Numbered from the stretch's first letter, positions 17,659 to 26,829 are shown. The stretch: 64,000 nt of DNA from Archangium minus (GCF_044360475.1 NZ_CP043494.1:9920001-9984000); one strand, 5' to 3'. Numbers and translations are program-made. The notes: generated by a model from the letters alone, not told the origin.

Positions 17659-18498
17659 ATGTCCACCCGGCCCATGGCCCCAAGGCCGAGAAGTAGCCGA
17701 CAGCCGAGCCTGCTCGTTCTCTTGCTGCTGACCGGATGCGCCACGGGCGGGCCGGCGGGGAGTGCTGGCCATTACGCGCAGACCACGGACTCGGCGACGA
17801 GCGGCTGCCTGCGCAACCCCGCCTGCTACACCACTCCGCCGGGAGAAGAGGCCATCATCCCCTGGCTGTCACGCGCTACGAGCGCGGTTCGCGCCACCAC
17901 CACCGTGGCGATGATGCTGCAGGAGGCGGACATCAAAATCATCGAACGAGCCCTGACCGATTGCGCCCGGGCGGCGAACGAGCAGGTCAACCAGGAGGAT
18001 GAAGAGCTCCGGGGGCAGGAGCCCACTCGGGAGCAGTGCAAGAAGGTGGTACGCCGAGAGGGAACCAGGGAGGTGACACGAGCCATGGAGCTAGGGACCA
18101 AGAAGCATGCACTGGCCCTCGACTGCGCACGAAAAGTCTTCGCGGAACGCTTCTCGGAGAACGTCCGCGTGGAGCCGACCTACCAGAAGGACCCGAACAC
18201 GGGACAGTGGCGGTGGATCAACCCCGAGCAGGTGGAGGAGTGGCTACAGCTCGGGCTGACCAGCAAGCTCTGGGGCGCATTGGTTCCCGATATCGTCCTT
18301 CACGCATCGGGAAACCCGAATCAGGCTCAGCGCGTCTATGACTTCAAGTTCCCCTGCCCCGCCGACAACGCTCCTTCTTGGGGAGCATACGCAAAGGGCC
18401 ATCCCCACCATCCAAAGAACCAGGAAAAGATGTACGCGGACGCGCTCCTTGGAGGCAAGAGTAAGCCCAAACCCATTACTCCCAAGGGAGCTCAGTGA
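17659..18498 (+). CDS. SitA-like lipoprotein with C-terminal PD-(D/E)XK nuclease motif (putative toxin)
   Basis: The 279-residue product has a type II signal peptide with lipobox LLTG-Cys27, a middle region with paired cysteines and a helical linker, and a C-terminal domain with Pro210-Asp211 and Asp228-Phe-Lys230, the PD...DxK pattern of restriction-like nucleases. A lipoprotein carrier, a nuclease tip and an immediately following DUF3396 gene match the myxobacterial SitA/SitI arrangement, in which lipoprotein toxins are passed between cells by outer-membrane exchange. The stop and the next ATG overlap (TGATG). The toxin role is inference; the lipobox and motif are visible. Confidence 0.7.
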   Translation: MSTRPMAPRPRSSRQPSLLVLLLLTGCATGGPAGSAGHYAQTTDSATSGCLRNPACYTTPPGEEAIIPWLSRATSAVRATTTVAMMLQEADIKIIERALTDCARAANEQVNQEDEELRGQEPTREQCKKVVRREGTREVTRAMELGTKKHALALDCARKVFAERFSENVRVEPTYQKDPNTGQWRWINPEQVEEWLQLGLTSKLWGALVPDIVLHASGNPNQAQRVYDFKFPCPADNAPSWGAYAKGHPHHPKNQEKMYADALLGGKSKPKPITPKGAQ

Positions 18499-19406
18499 TG
18501 AGCGAACACTACCCGCGCATACGTATCGACAGGAGTATTGGGGAGAAACGCTACCTGTGCATCCGGGAGAGCGTGAGCATCACCTTCTACATGAAGCACT
18601 CCCACCAGGAGATAGTGCAGCAGGTGATACGCGCCCTAGAGATGTATCGCCGCGCGGTGAAGCCCCATGATCTTGGTTGGTATGCCGATCCGTACACGGG
18701 TGACTGGGATGAGCTCGATGACAAGGGATGGGCATACATCCGCCAGCATCTGTTCGAGGAGCCCGCCGCTTATCCGTGGCTGAGCGAATCTCCCAGTGAA
18801 ACCACGGGCTACGAGTTCCTCTACGACGGCCTTCTGCTCAAGGTTCATGAGGGGGACCCCGCAAGCGCAGTGACCTTCTTCCTCCCCACTGAATACCTGG
18901 AGGAGCACGGCCCTGGGCGCGTGCGAGAGCTGGCACTGAAGCTGGCGGCGGAACTGCCCTTCAACTCCGGCCATGCAGGCCTTTGCTTCCACTTCCCGGA
19001 CACCCTCCTCGGTATCACCCGCCCCATCCGCGATCTGGCCTTCCGGTACCCGGGCCTGGACATTCCAGGAGCACGCTCCGCTGCATCCTCGATTGGTACA
19101 CGGGTGGACGGCGTGCACTGGCTGAACTTCCTGGGCCAATCCGTGTTGGGAGAATTGGGAGGCACCTCGAGCCTGCGCGCGCGCCTACACTCGCCCGACA
19201 TCTCCGTACAGGAACTCAACGAAGCTCAGGCCCTGGTGACACTGGGGAAGTGGCCGGAGGCAGGCGACACGGAGAAGAGCCACACGCTCCCCGCCTACCG
19301 CGAGCTGGCGCATGTGCTGGAACCCTGGCTGTACAGGGAACGCCCGCTCTGGGATGGCTTCAGCGAAGAGGATCTCCGTCGGTGGGAGCGCCGTTTCCTC
19401 GACTGA
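18498..19406 (+). CDS. DUF3396 (TsiV-like, type VI immunity family) protein, putative immunity protein
   Basis: The protein has 302 residues with no signal peptide or membrane segment, so it is cytoplasmic. The arrangement ITFYMKHSHQEI, GWYADPYTGDWDEL, VTFFLPTEYLEEHGPGRV and GTRVDGVHWLNFLG is the DUF3396 pattern, a family often found next to polymorphic and type VI toxins. It overlaps the stop of the toxin-like lipoprotein gene by one base and so is coupled to it, as expected for an immunity gene that must be made with its toxin. A GTG at 18495 is an alternative start. Confidence 0.78.
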   Translation: MSEHYPRIRIDRSIGEKRYLCIRESVSITFYMKHSHQEIVQQVIRALEMYRRAVKPHDLGWYADPYTGDWDELDDKGWAYIRQHLFEEPAAYPWLSESPSETTGYEFLYDGLLLKVHEGDPASAVTFFLPTEYLEEHGPGRVRELALKLAAELPFNSGHAGLCFHFPDTLLGITRPIRDLAFRYPGLDIPGARSAASSIGTRVDGVHWLNFLGQSVLGELGGTSSLRARLHSPDISVQELNEAQALVTLGKWPEAGDTEKSHTLPAYRELAHVLEPWLYRERPLWDGFSEEDLRRWERRFLD

Positions 19407-19677
19407 CGTTCGCCGCACAGCGCCAACGTTCACGAGATGACACTGCGACACGCGTGAAAACCCTCGGCGCATGAGGACTCGCGTTCCCAGATTTTGAGAG
19501 GGAGCGAGCCCCACGGAGGCACTGTTGCGCAGCTTGCTCGCCTGCCCTCCGGAAGGGATGTGAGCCGTGCACGAGACAACGCACGCGCGCATAGCGCCAC
19601 ACTCCCACACTCCCGGTGCCTGCGGGCCGTCGCTAGTTCTAGGCCCTCACGCGATATGCGTGCCTCGAACAAGGGGA

Positions 19678-22128
19678 ATGGTCGTGGGACTGGAACACGC
19701 AACGCTCCGAGGCATCCTGCGGCACACGAGCCCGCTGATGAGCTGGCCACTCGTTGCCGCCCTCTGGGTGGCGCCCGCCCGGGCCGAGGAATCGGCGTCT
19801 GGACCGCAGAGCACGGTCCAGCAGAAGGACGGAGACATCTCCAATCTCGCCGAGAGCGCTTCCTCCCGGCCCCAGCTGGACTCCTCGCTGGACAGCGAGA
19901 GCGAGGAGGCCCCGCCCGAGTTCACCATCGGGCCCGCGGAGCCGGTGGCTCCCGGTGAGCGCCAGTGGGTGCGCAAGTTTGAGCGCTCGGACATCAAGTC
20001 CTACTTCGCCGAGGGAGAGCTCGCGAAGGCGAAGGCCGCGTATGACCGGGGTCGCTACCGCACCGCGCGCCAGTTGCTGGAGACCCACGAGGCCACGCCG
20101 CCGGTGCGCTACCTCCGGGCGATGAGCGCGCTGCGCATGGGCCAGTGGGCCACGGCGGCCGAGGAGTTCGCATCGCTGGCGGAGGCGCATCCGCCCCTGC
20201 GCGACTACTGCCACTTCGAGGCGGCGCGCGCCTATGAGCGGATGCGCAAGTGGACCGAGGCCATCCAGCACTACGGAGCCGTGTCCCCGGGCGCGCGGCG
20301 CTACGAGGATGCTCGCTTCGGCATGGCGTACATCCTCGAGAAGAAGAAGCGAGACTACGCCGGGGCCGTGGCGGCGCTCACCCCCATCGTCCAGACGGAG
20401 TCACCCAAGCCCAACAACCCCGCGCAGGCCGAGGCGTGGCTGACCATTGCCCGGCTGGCGCGCTACCAGGCCGACTACAACGGCGAGCACCGGGCGCACC
20501 TCGCGGTGTGGGCACTCCATCCCTTCTCCAAAGAGTCCTCCGCGGCCGTGAAGGGGCTGCGCGACCTGCCCTACGTGCCCAAGTGGAAGGTGGCGCGCGC
20601 CGAGACGCTGCTCTCCCTGCACCACAACCACGAGGCGATGGACATCCTGGAGCGGCTGCTTCCGAAGATGGAGCTGCCGGATCCGCTCGCCTGCCGCGCG
20701 CAGTTCGCCTACGGCACGGCCCTGCGCAAGGAGCGCAAGCACGCGCTGGCCATCCGCGCGCTGAGGCCCGTTGTCGAGCAGTGCCAGGACGCCAACCTCC
20801 GCCCGCGCGCGCTGTACGTGCTGGGCTACTCGGAATCGGTGGTGGAACCGGAGAGCTCCATCCCCACCTACCTGAAGCTGGCGCAGGACTATCCGCAGCA
20901 TGCGTACGCGGATGACGCGCTCTTCTACGCGGCGCACAAGTCGCTGGAGCTGGGCAACAAGGTGGCGGCCATGGGCTACCTGGACCAGCTCATCGCCCAC
21001 CACCCGGACGGCAACTTCGCGTCCGAGGCCCTCTTCCAGCGCTTCATGGTGCACCGCGCGGAGGGCCAGAACGAAGCGGCGCTCGAGGCACTCACGCGCA
21101 TCGAGGAGCTCAAGGGCAAGGGCTCCACGCACGAGTCGGTGCAGCGGGCTCGCTACTGGCGCTCGCGCGTGCTGCTGGCGCTCAACCGCCCCGTGGAGGC
21201 GCACGCGCTGATGGAGCGGGTGGCGGCCGAGGGCGCGGCGACCTGGTACGGGCTGCTGGCGCGCTCGCGCCTGACGCACGAGGCTCCAGAGCGGGCCCGT
21301 GCCGTGCTGGATCGGCTGCGCAGCCCCCTCGCCAACGCGGACGTCTGGCCGCTGGATGCGGGCAACCTCGCGCAGGATCCGCACTTCGTCACCGGCATCG
21401 AGCTGCTGAAGCTGGAGCACCGCGAGGCGCCCTCGGAGCTGCTGGCCGTGGACCGCAAGGGTCGCAGCGAGGAGTCCATCCGGCTGCTCTTCCACATCCT
21501 CCACGCGTCCGGCTACGAGCGGTATGCACGCAGCATCGCCTGGGCCCTGCGGCGTGAAGGACTGGCCGCGCCCACCGAGGCCGAGACACGCCTCATCTAC
21601 GCGGCGGCCTACCCGCACGCCTTCCGCAACCTGGTGGTGCAGCACAGCCGCGCGGCGCGCGTGCACCCGGACATCATGCAGGCCCTCATCCGCGAGGAGA
21701 GCGCCTTCAACCCCAACGCGCGCTCGCCCACGGGAGCGCTGGGGCTGTCCCAGCTCATGCCGGCCACGGCCTTCGCGGTGGCACGCCAGCTCAACGTGCC
21801 GCTGGCCACGCCCTCGGCGCTGCTCGAGCCGCGGGAGAACATCCGCCTCGGCTCGGCATACCTGGGCAGCCTGCAGCGGCGCTTCGCGGGCAACCCGGCC
21901 TACGCGGTGGCCAGCTACAACGCGGGCCCTGGCGCGGTGGACCGCTGGCTGTCGCGCTTCCCGGACTCCGAGCTGGACGAGTGGGTGGAGCGGATTCCCG
22001 TGGAGGAGACGCGCCTCTACGTCAAGCGGGTGCTCGGCAGCGCAGCGGCCTACCAGCTGCTCTACGCCTCCTCCTTCACCACGCTGGCCTTCGGGGAGCG
22101 CGGCTCCAATAATGCGGGCTCGCGCTGA
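19678..22128 (+). CDS. lytic murein transglycosylase with N-terminal TPR region
   Basis: The product has 816 residues. An N-terminal hydrophobic segment ending APARAEE looks like a Sec signal. A long TPR-like helical solenoid (about residues 110-620) leads to a C-terminal SLT domain with the catalytic Glu in ALIREESAFNPNARSP, then GALGLSQLMPATA and VASYNAGPGAV. It cleaves peptidoglycan glycan strands to 1,6-anhydromuropeptides in the periplasm. AAGGGG just before ATG at 19678 decides the start over an upstream ATG at 19567. The architecture resembles Slt70 with an expanded superhelix. Confidence 0.9.
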   Translation: MVVGLEHATLRGILRHTSPLMSWPLVAALWVAPARAEESASGPQSTVQQKDGDISNLAESASSRPQLDSSLDSESEEAPPEFTIGPAEPVAPGERQWVRKFERSDIKSYFAEGELAKAKAAYDRGRYRTARQLLETHEATPPVRYLRAMSALRMGQWATAAEEFASLAEAHPPLRDYCHFEAARAYERMRKWTEAIQHYGAVSPGARRYEDARFGMAYILEKKKRDYAGAVAALTPIVQTESPKPNNPAQAEAWLTIARLARYQADYNGEHRAHLAVWALHPFSKESSAAVKGLRDLPYVPKWKVARAETLLSLHHNHEAMDILERLLPKMELPDPLACRAQFAYGTALRKERKHALAIRALRPVVEQCQDANLRPRALYVLGYSESVVEPESSIPTYLKLAQDYPQHAYADDALFYAAHKSLELGNKVAAMGYLDQLIAHHPDGNFASEALFQRFMVHRAEGQNEAALEALTRIEELKGKGSTHESVQRARYWRSRVLLALNRPVEAHALMERVAAEGAATWYGLLARSRLTHEAPERARAVLDRLRSPLANADVWPLDAGNLAQDPHFVTGIELLKLEHREAPSELLAVDRKGRSEESIRLLFHILHASGYERYARSIAWALRREGLAAPTEAETRLIYAAAYPHAFRNLVVQHSRAARVHPDIMQALIREESAFNPNARSPTGALGLSQLMPATAFAVARQLNVPLATPSALLEPRENIRLGSAYLGSLQRRFAGNPAYAVASYNAGPGAVDRWLSRFPDSELDEWVERIPVEETRLYVKRVLGSAAAYQLLYASSFTTLAFGERGSNNAGSR

Positions 22129-22136
22129 GCCCCCGC

Positions 22137-22943
22137 ATGTCCATCGACGAGATCCACGAGTCCAATACCCAGTTCCATGACTCCTGGCGCTTCTTCGCCA
22201 GGAACAGCGTCGCCGGAGAAGTGCTCGACCTGCCCGAGGTGAGCATCGCGTCGAGCAATGTGTCCTGGTCGATGATGAACGCGGCCTTCGTTCCGGCCCC
22301 GGTGGAGACGGAGGAGGCGCTGGAGCGGGCCGCAGCAGCTGCTGCCCGCTTCTTCCTCCCCAAGGGGCGGGGATGGATGCTGGCCCTGTGCGAGGACTGG
22401 GTACCGTCCCGGCTGCGTGAGCGAGCCGCCGCGCTCTTCGCGCCACATGGGCTCAAGCCGTCCCTGGTGGCCACGGGCATGGTGGCCGAGCGCCTCGCAC
22501 CCGCCATGCGGCCCTTGCCGGTGATGGACGTGCGCCAGGCGAAGGACTCGCGGGGGCGGAGCGATCTCTCCGACGTCAACTCCCTCTGCTACGACGTGCC
22601 GCTCCCGGTGGGGCGCGAGGCCTTCGATGTGCCGGGCCTCTTCTCGGGCGACAGCAAGGGCTTCGTCGGCTACCGCCAGGGCGAGGCCGCCACCAGCGCC
22701 GCCGTCATCCGGGTGCAGGACGTGGCCTACATCGCGATGGTGGCCACCCTCCCCTCGCATCGGCAGCTCGGCTGCGCTGAGGCCGTCATGCGCCACGCGC
22801 TCGCCGAGGCGAAGCAGGCCTGGGGAATCGAGCGCACGGTGCTACACGCCACCCCGGCGGGACTGCCCGTGTACCGTCGTATGGGGTACCGGGCCGTCAC
22901 GCGCTTCCACTTCTACATGGCAGAGCCTCCACCGCGCGGGTGA
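22137..22943 (+). CDS. GNAT family N-acetyltransferase
   Basis: The 268-residue protein has a GNAT domain in its C-terminal half: VQDVAYIAMVATLPSHRQLGCAEAVMRHAL covers the acetyl-CoA loop (RQLGCAEA), and the final strand is LPVYRRMGYRAV. The N-terminal 120 residues resemble a degenerate second GNAT-like fold. The gene starts 9 nt after the transglycosylase stop and may be cotranscribed. The substrate is unknown. Confidence 0.8.
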   Translation: MSIDEIHESNTQFHDSWRFFARNSVAGEVLDLPEVSIASSNVSWSMMNAAFVPAPVETEEALERAAAAAARFFLPKGRGWMLALCEDWVPSRLRERAAALFAPHGLKPSLVATGMVAERLAPAMRPLPVMDVRQAKDSRGRSDLSDVNSLCYDVPLPVGREAFDVPGLFSGDSKGFVGYRQGEAATSAAVIRVQDVAYIAMVATLPSHRQLGCAEAVMRHALAEAKQAWGIERTVLHATPAGLPVYRRMGYRAVTRFHFYMAEPPPRG

Positions 22944-22949
22944 GGCGGT

Positions 22950-23795
22950 TCAGCGGCTGGCGGAGGGCAGCGCAAGCGCCCCCTGCAGCTCGCGCAGCTT
23001 CGCCTGGAGCGCACGAGCGTTGGCCGGCCCCATGCGCAGCAGGTGCTTCTGCGAAGCGCTGAGCTGCTCCAGCTCCGGGGCCGCGTAGGTGAAGTTCACC
23101 CCCGGCGTGTCCACCACCTCCAGGTCCCCCTCGGGCACCGGGGTGTCGAGCATCCGCTGGATGGCCTGGGAGAGCGTCTGGTCGAAGCGCTGACCGGGGC
23201 GGCTGATCTCCCCGTAGGCCTCGTCGATGAGCGGCTTGAGCGCCTTGTACGTGTGCGCGCTCGTCTGCGTATCGAGCGAGGTGATGACGCGCACCACGGG
23301 GTCATAGCGGGCGAAGCTCTCGGGGGCGATGACCGTGCGGCCATCGCGCTCGACGACCTGGAAGGCCCCCGGAGGCGCCATGAACGAGAGCGCGGCGCGC
23401 GGACTCTCGCCCTCGGCGATGTTGCCGACGGACGAGGTGAAGCGCCGGACCAGGTCCTCGGTGGAGGCGAGCCACTTCTGCATCAGGGGCTCGGGGGACA
23501 GCAGGCCCACGAGCTCGCGCACGCGGACATCACTCTGCCCCAGGGGCGGCATGCGCTGGGCTGGCGGTGCCTCGGCCCCAGCATCGGGAGTGGACGGCTC
23601 CGCGGCCGCCACAGGCTGCGCGGGAGGCGAAGCCGGGGCGGCAGTCGGCGCCTCCTTCCCACTCCACAGCAGGTACCCGCCAATACCCAGGAAGGCCACC
23701 ACGCCGAGGCCGAGGGCGATGAGCAAGGACTTGCGCGACGGGGCGGCGGGCTGAGGTGCGCCGTCTCGAGGCTGCTGCGGCTGCGGGTCGCTCAT
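22950..23795 (-). CDS. DUF3014 membrane-anchored protein
   Basis: The protein has 281 residues. A proline-rich N-terminus is followed by a single transmembrane helix (about residues 24-45), a Pro/Ala-rich linker, and a conserved domain with VRELVGLLSPEPLMQKWL, FARYDPVVRVITSLD and KPLIDEAYGE. This matches DUF3014, a family of single-pass proteins of unknown function with the domain outside the cytoplasm. It is convergent with the GNAT gene and lies downstream of the sigma-54 activator gene. Confidence 0.8.
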   Translation of the reverse strand: MSDPQPQQPRDGAPQPAAPSRKSLLIALGLGVVAFLGIGGYLLWSGKEAPTAAPASPPAQPVAAAEPSTPDAGAEAPPAQRMPPLGQSDVRVRELVGLLSPEPLMQKWLASTEDLVRRFTSSVGNIAEGESPRAALSFMAPPGAFQVVERDGRTVIAPESFARYDPVVRVITSLDTQTSAHTYKALKPLIDEAYGEISRPGQRFDQTLSQAIQRMLDTPVPEGDLEVVDTPGVNFTYAAPELEQLSASQKHLLRMGPANARALQAKLRELQGALALPSASR

Positions 23796-23817
23796 GATTC
23801 CTCCAGGAAGGGGGTGT

Positions 23818-25398
23818 CTATTTCGCCACGTATTGCTCCAACCGGGCGATTCCCAGCTTCTTCATACGACTCTGCAGCGTGGAGGGTTTGAGACCCAACA
23901 ACGCCGCGGCGCCTCCCGGGCCGTAGATGCGGCCCTGCGTCAGCGTCAGCACACGGAGGATGTGCTGGCGCTGCACCTCCTCCAGCGTGGGCACCGCGCC
24001 CGCTTGCAGCGGCGGAGCCTCCACCGTGCCGTCCACCGTCTCCGGCACGCGCAGCGGCAGATCGAACGCCTCGGCGCCCAGCTCCGGCTTGCGCGACAGG
24101 ATGGTGGCGCGCTCCAGCGCGTTGGCCAGCTCGCGGATGTTGCCCGGCCAGTCGTACGCCGCGAGGCGGGCGATTCCCTCCGGCGTCACCCTCACGCCTC
24201 GCCGCCCGGTGCGCCGCGCCTGCTCCTCCAAGAGGAACGCGCAGAGCTGCGGCAGGTCCTCGAGCCGCTCGCGCAAGGGAGGCAGCCGTAGGGGGAAGAC
24301 GCTCAGCCGGTAGTACAGGTCCTCCCGGAAGCGCCGCTCGGCGATGGCCTTCTGCAGGTCCACGTGCGTGGCCGCGAGGATCCGCACGTCCGCGCGCACC
24401 GTGCGGTCGCTCCCTACCGGCTCAAAGGTCTTCTCCTGCAAGGCACGCAACAGCTTGGCCTGCAGCTCCACCGGCAGCTCGCCCACCTCGTCCAGGAAGA
24501 GCGTGCCTCCATGCGCCATCTGGAAGCGACCGGCCCTGTCCCGCGTGGCGCCCGTGAAGGCCCCCTTCACATGGCCGAACAGCTCGCTCTCCAACAACCC
24601 CGCGGGGATGGCCGCGCAGTTGAGCGTCACGAAGGGCCCCTCTGCCCGAGCGCTCCAGCGGTGTACCGCTCGAGCCAGCCGCTCCTTGCCCGTGCCCGTC
24701 TCGCCCAGCACCAGCACCGGCGTCTCCGTCTCCGCCACCTGCCGTGCCCGCCGCGCCAGCTCGCGCACCGCCGCGTTGCGCGACGTCTCCAGCACCCCCA
24801 CCTCATCCCCGCCCAGCTGCGCCTCCAGCAGCCGCGCGTGCTCGTGCTCCCTCCGGTGCAGCTGCTCGAAGGTGCTCTTCTGCTCCGTCTCCTGCAGCGA
24901 CGTGGCCAGCATCTGTCCGTACACCTCCACCAAATCCACCACCGCCTGCGGGTATGTCTCGCACTCGGTCCGGTCCAAGGTCAGCAGCCCGTAGCAACGC
25001 TCCCCCGCGCACAACGGCACCACCATGCACGAGTGCCCCGGCGGCAGGTCCAACACCCCATCGAAGGGATCTCCGTCCCCGTGCGCATGGTCCTCGTGGG
25101 TGAAGGCCCGCGCCCGGCGCGTCTCCAGGGCCTGGCGCAGCGTGGGGAAGTCCGTCAGCTTCAGCTCGTGGCGCCGCACCTGCTCCGAGGCCAGCGGCCC
25201 CCGCGCCGCCACCGCCACCAGCTTTCCTTCTCGCAACAAGAAGAGCGTCGCCAGGTCGAAGCGCACCACGCGCGTGAGCCAGTCCAGGCCCCGGCGCAAC
25301 AGCTCCGCCACCGTCTCTTCCGAGGTCGCCAGCTCGATCAGGTCCCGGGCTTCCCTACGAAGTTCCGCCCGTGTCAGCGCAACGATGTCATCCGCCAT
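23818..25398 (-). CDS. sigma-54-dependent transcriptional activator, GAF-AAA+-Fis
   Basis: The product has 526 residues. An N-terminal GAF sensor domain (about 20-175) precedes an AAA+ domain with Walker A GETGTGKERL, the sigma-54-contact loop GAFTGA and Walker B LFLDEVGEL, and a C-terminal Fis-type helix-turn-helix (LLGLKPSTLQSRMKKLGI). The layout is that of NorR/FhlA-type enhancer-binding proteins. It is divergent from the peroxiredoxin gene, whose upstream region has a -24/-12 promoter and overlapping palindromes, so that group is its likely target. A redox or ligand signal to the GAF domain is inferred. Confidence 0.92.
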   Translation of the reverse strand: MADDIVALTRAELRREARDLIELATSEETVAELLRRGLDWLTRVVRFDLATLFLLREGKLVAVAARGPLASEQVRRHELKLTDFPTLRQALETRRARAFTHEDHAHGDGDPFDGVLDLPPGHSCMVVPLCAGERCYGLLTLDRTECETYPQAVVDLVEVYGQMLATSLQETEQKSTFEQLHRREHEHARLLEAQLGGDEVGVLETSRNAAVRELARRARQVAETETPVLVLGETGTGKERLARAVHRWSARAEGPFVTLNCAAIPAGLLESELFGHVKGAFTGATRDRAGRFQMAHGGTLFLDEVGELPVELQAKLLRALQEKTFEPVGSDRTVRADVRILAATHVDLQKAIAERRFREDLYYRLSVFPLRLPPLRERLEDLPQLCAFLLEEQARRTGRRGVRVTPEGIARLAAYDWPGNIRELANALERATILSRKPELGAEAFDLPLRVPETVDGTVEAPPLQAGAVPTLEEVQRQHILRVLTLTQGRIYGPGGAAALLGLKPSTLQSRMKKLGIARLEQYVAK

Positions 25399-25449
25399 GC
25401 GTCAGCTTAAATAACCGGAGCGCCACCGAAATGTCAGTGGCGTCGGTCA

Positions 25450-25472
25450 CCGATATTTCGGTATGTACCGAA
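25450..25472. promoter_or_regulatory. overlapping palindromes, candidate activator-binding site (UAS)
   Basis: CCGATATTTCGG (25450-25461) and TTCGGTA-TG-TACCGAA (25457-25472) are overlapping inverted repeats about 65-85 nt upstream of the -24/-12 promoter. Another CCGAAAT half-site is near 25425. Position, symmetry and the adjacent enhancer-binding protein gene make this a likely binding site for that activator. Confidence 0.6.
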
Positions 25473-25535
25473 CCGGCAGCGTCGTTCGTGAAGTGGGAAG
25501 GAGTCAACCCTCTGGAATCATTGGTGGAGTTTCCC

Positions 25536-25551
25536 TGGCACGAACGCTGCT
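25536..25551 (+). promoter_or_regulatory. sigma-54 (-24/-12) promoter for the peroxiredoxin group
   Basis: TGGCACGAACGCTGCT matches the consensus TGGCAC-N5-TTGCW except C for T in the -12 box. GG and GC are exactly 12 nt apart. Transcription would start near 25562, leaving a leader of about 60 nt before the ATG at 25624, which has AAGGAG as its ribosome-binding site. Confidence 0.7.
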
Positions 25552-25623
25552 CCAAGTAGTACGCGAATCGAACCTGTCCGGCCCGCCAGCAGGCGGGCCT
25601 CAACCCCGAAGGAGTCGAACCAA

Positions 25624-26178
25624 ATGCTGACCGTTGGCGACAAGCTTCCCGCGTTCAACCTCACGGCCGCCGTGAGCCTCGAGAAGGGCAAGGAGTTCAA
25701 GGACATCAACCAGGACTCCTACAAGGGGAAGTGGCTGGTCCTCTTCGCCTGGCCCAAGGACTTCACCTTCATCTGCCCGACCGAGATCGCCGAGTTCGGT
25801 AAGCGCGATAAGGACTTCCAGGACCGCAACGCGCAGGTGCTCGGCCTGAGCACCGACAGCGAGTACGTGCACCACGCGTGGCGCACGCACCACCCGGACC
25901 TGAAGAACCTGCCCTTCCCGATGCTGGCGGACATCAAGCGCGAGCTGAGCGCGGCGCTGGGCATCCTGCACAAGGAAGCGGGCGTGGCGCTGCGCGCGAC
26001 CTTCATCGTGGACCCCCAGGGCATCATCCGGCACGTGTCGGTGAACGACCTGTCGGTGGGCCGTAACGTGAGCGAGGTGCTCCGCACGCTGGACGCGTTC
26101 CAGACGGACGAGCTCTGCCCCTGCAACTGGCAGAAGGGCGAGGAGACCCTCACCAAGAAGCTGGCGAAGGCGGGGTAA
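25624..26178 (+). CDS. peroxiredoxin (AhpC/Prx type)
   Basis: The 184-residue protein has the peroxidatic Cys in DFTFICPTEIAEFG and a C-terminal ELCPCNW carrying the resolving Cys, as in typical 2-Cys AhpC-like peroxiredoxins. It reduces hydrogen peroxide and organic peroxides in the cytoplasm. The ahpD-like gene begins 6 nt downstream, as in the AhpC/AhpD pairs where AhpD acts in the reductant chain. Expression is probably sigma-54 dependent. Confidence 0.93.
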   Translation: MLTVGDKLPAFNLTAAVSLEKGKEFKDINQDSYKGKWLVLFAWPKDFTFICPTEIAEFGKRDKDFQDRNAQVLGLSTDSEYVHHAWRTHHPDLKNLPFPMLADIKRELSAALGILHKEAGVALRATFIVDPQGIIRHVSVNDLSVGRNVSEVLRTLDAFQTDELCPCNWQKGEETLTKKLAKAG

Positions 26179-26184
26179 TACGCC

Positions 26185-26712
26185 ATGGCGTCGCTCGAAG
26201 TCGTTCGTGGTGAGTTGGCGGATGCCCACAGGGACACCCGGCTGAATCTCCAGTCGGTACTGGAGAACAACAGTCTCACCCCCGAGCAGCGCTGGGGGGT
26301 GGCGGTGGGCAGTGCCTACGCGGCTCGCAATGAGCTGCTCAAGAAGGCCCTGCTCAACGAGGCCCGTCAGGCGCTGGGCGAGAAGGCCGAGAACGTCATC
26401 GAGGACGCGCGCGCCGCGGCCTCGCTGATGGGGATGAACAACGTCTACTACCGGTTCCGCCACATGGTGGGGAAGGAGTCGTACTCCACCAAGCGGGCCG
26501 GCCTGCGGATGAATCGGCTGGTGCAGGTGCTCACCAACAAGGTGGACTTCGAGCTCGTCTGCCTGGCGGTGAGCGCCATCAACGGCTGTGAGACGTGCGT
26601 CCAGGCCCACGAGAAGGTCGTCATCGAGGGCGGCCTCTCGGAGGACCAGGTGCACGACGCCGTCCGCATCGCCGCGGTCATCCACGCGGCGGCGGTGGGT
26701 CTCGAGTCGTAG
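26185..26712 (+). CDS. ahpD: alkylhydroperoxidase AhpD-like protein
   Basis: The 175-residue protein belongs to the carboxymuconolactone decarboxylase/AhpD fold, with the redox motif CETCVQAHEKVV near residue 133 and an alpha-helical C-terminus. In AhpD the CxxC cysteines and neighbouring His and Glu supply electrons to AhpC and give weak peroxidase activity. It lies 6 nt after the peroxiredoxin gene and is followed by a strong hairpin, so the two form an operon. Confidence 0.9.
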   Translation: MASLEVVRGELADAHRDTRLNLQSVLENNSLTPEQRWGVAVGSAYAARNELLKKALLNEARQALGEKAENVIEDARAAASLMGMNNVYYRFRHMVGKESYSTKRAGLRMNRLVQVLTNKVDFELVCLAVSAINGCETCVQAHEKVVIEGGLSEDQVHDAVRIAAVIHAAAVGLES

Positions 26713-26739
26713 TAGGCGTTCCGCTTCATGCTGACATCA

Positions 26740-26780
26740 GACGCGCCCTCCGGTGGAAACGCCGGGGGGCGCGTCGCTTT
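26740..26780 (+). terminator. rho-independent-like terminator after ahpD
   Basis: GACGCGCCC (26740-26748) pairs with GGGCGCGTC (26767-26775) over an inner CCGG/CCGG pairing, followed by GCTTTT. It separates ahpD from dps, so dps probably has its own promoter or depends on partial readthrough. Confidence 0.6.
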
Positions 26781-26829
26781 TGGCGTCCACGCATCCAAAG
26801 AAGCAAACGAACACGAAAGGAACGAACGC

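Noticed and set aside
20401..22446. Long antisense ORF (681 codons) opposite the lytic transglycosylase gene
   Set aside because: It is a shadow of high-GC coding DNA; the + strand frame has clear SLT motifs and a ribosome-binding site.
26728..26829. Upstream start for dps
   Set aside because: The added residues would be encoded by the terminator hairpin after ahpD, and the ATG at 26830 has a better ribosome-binding site.
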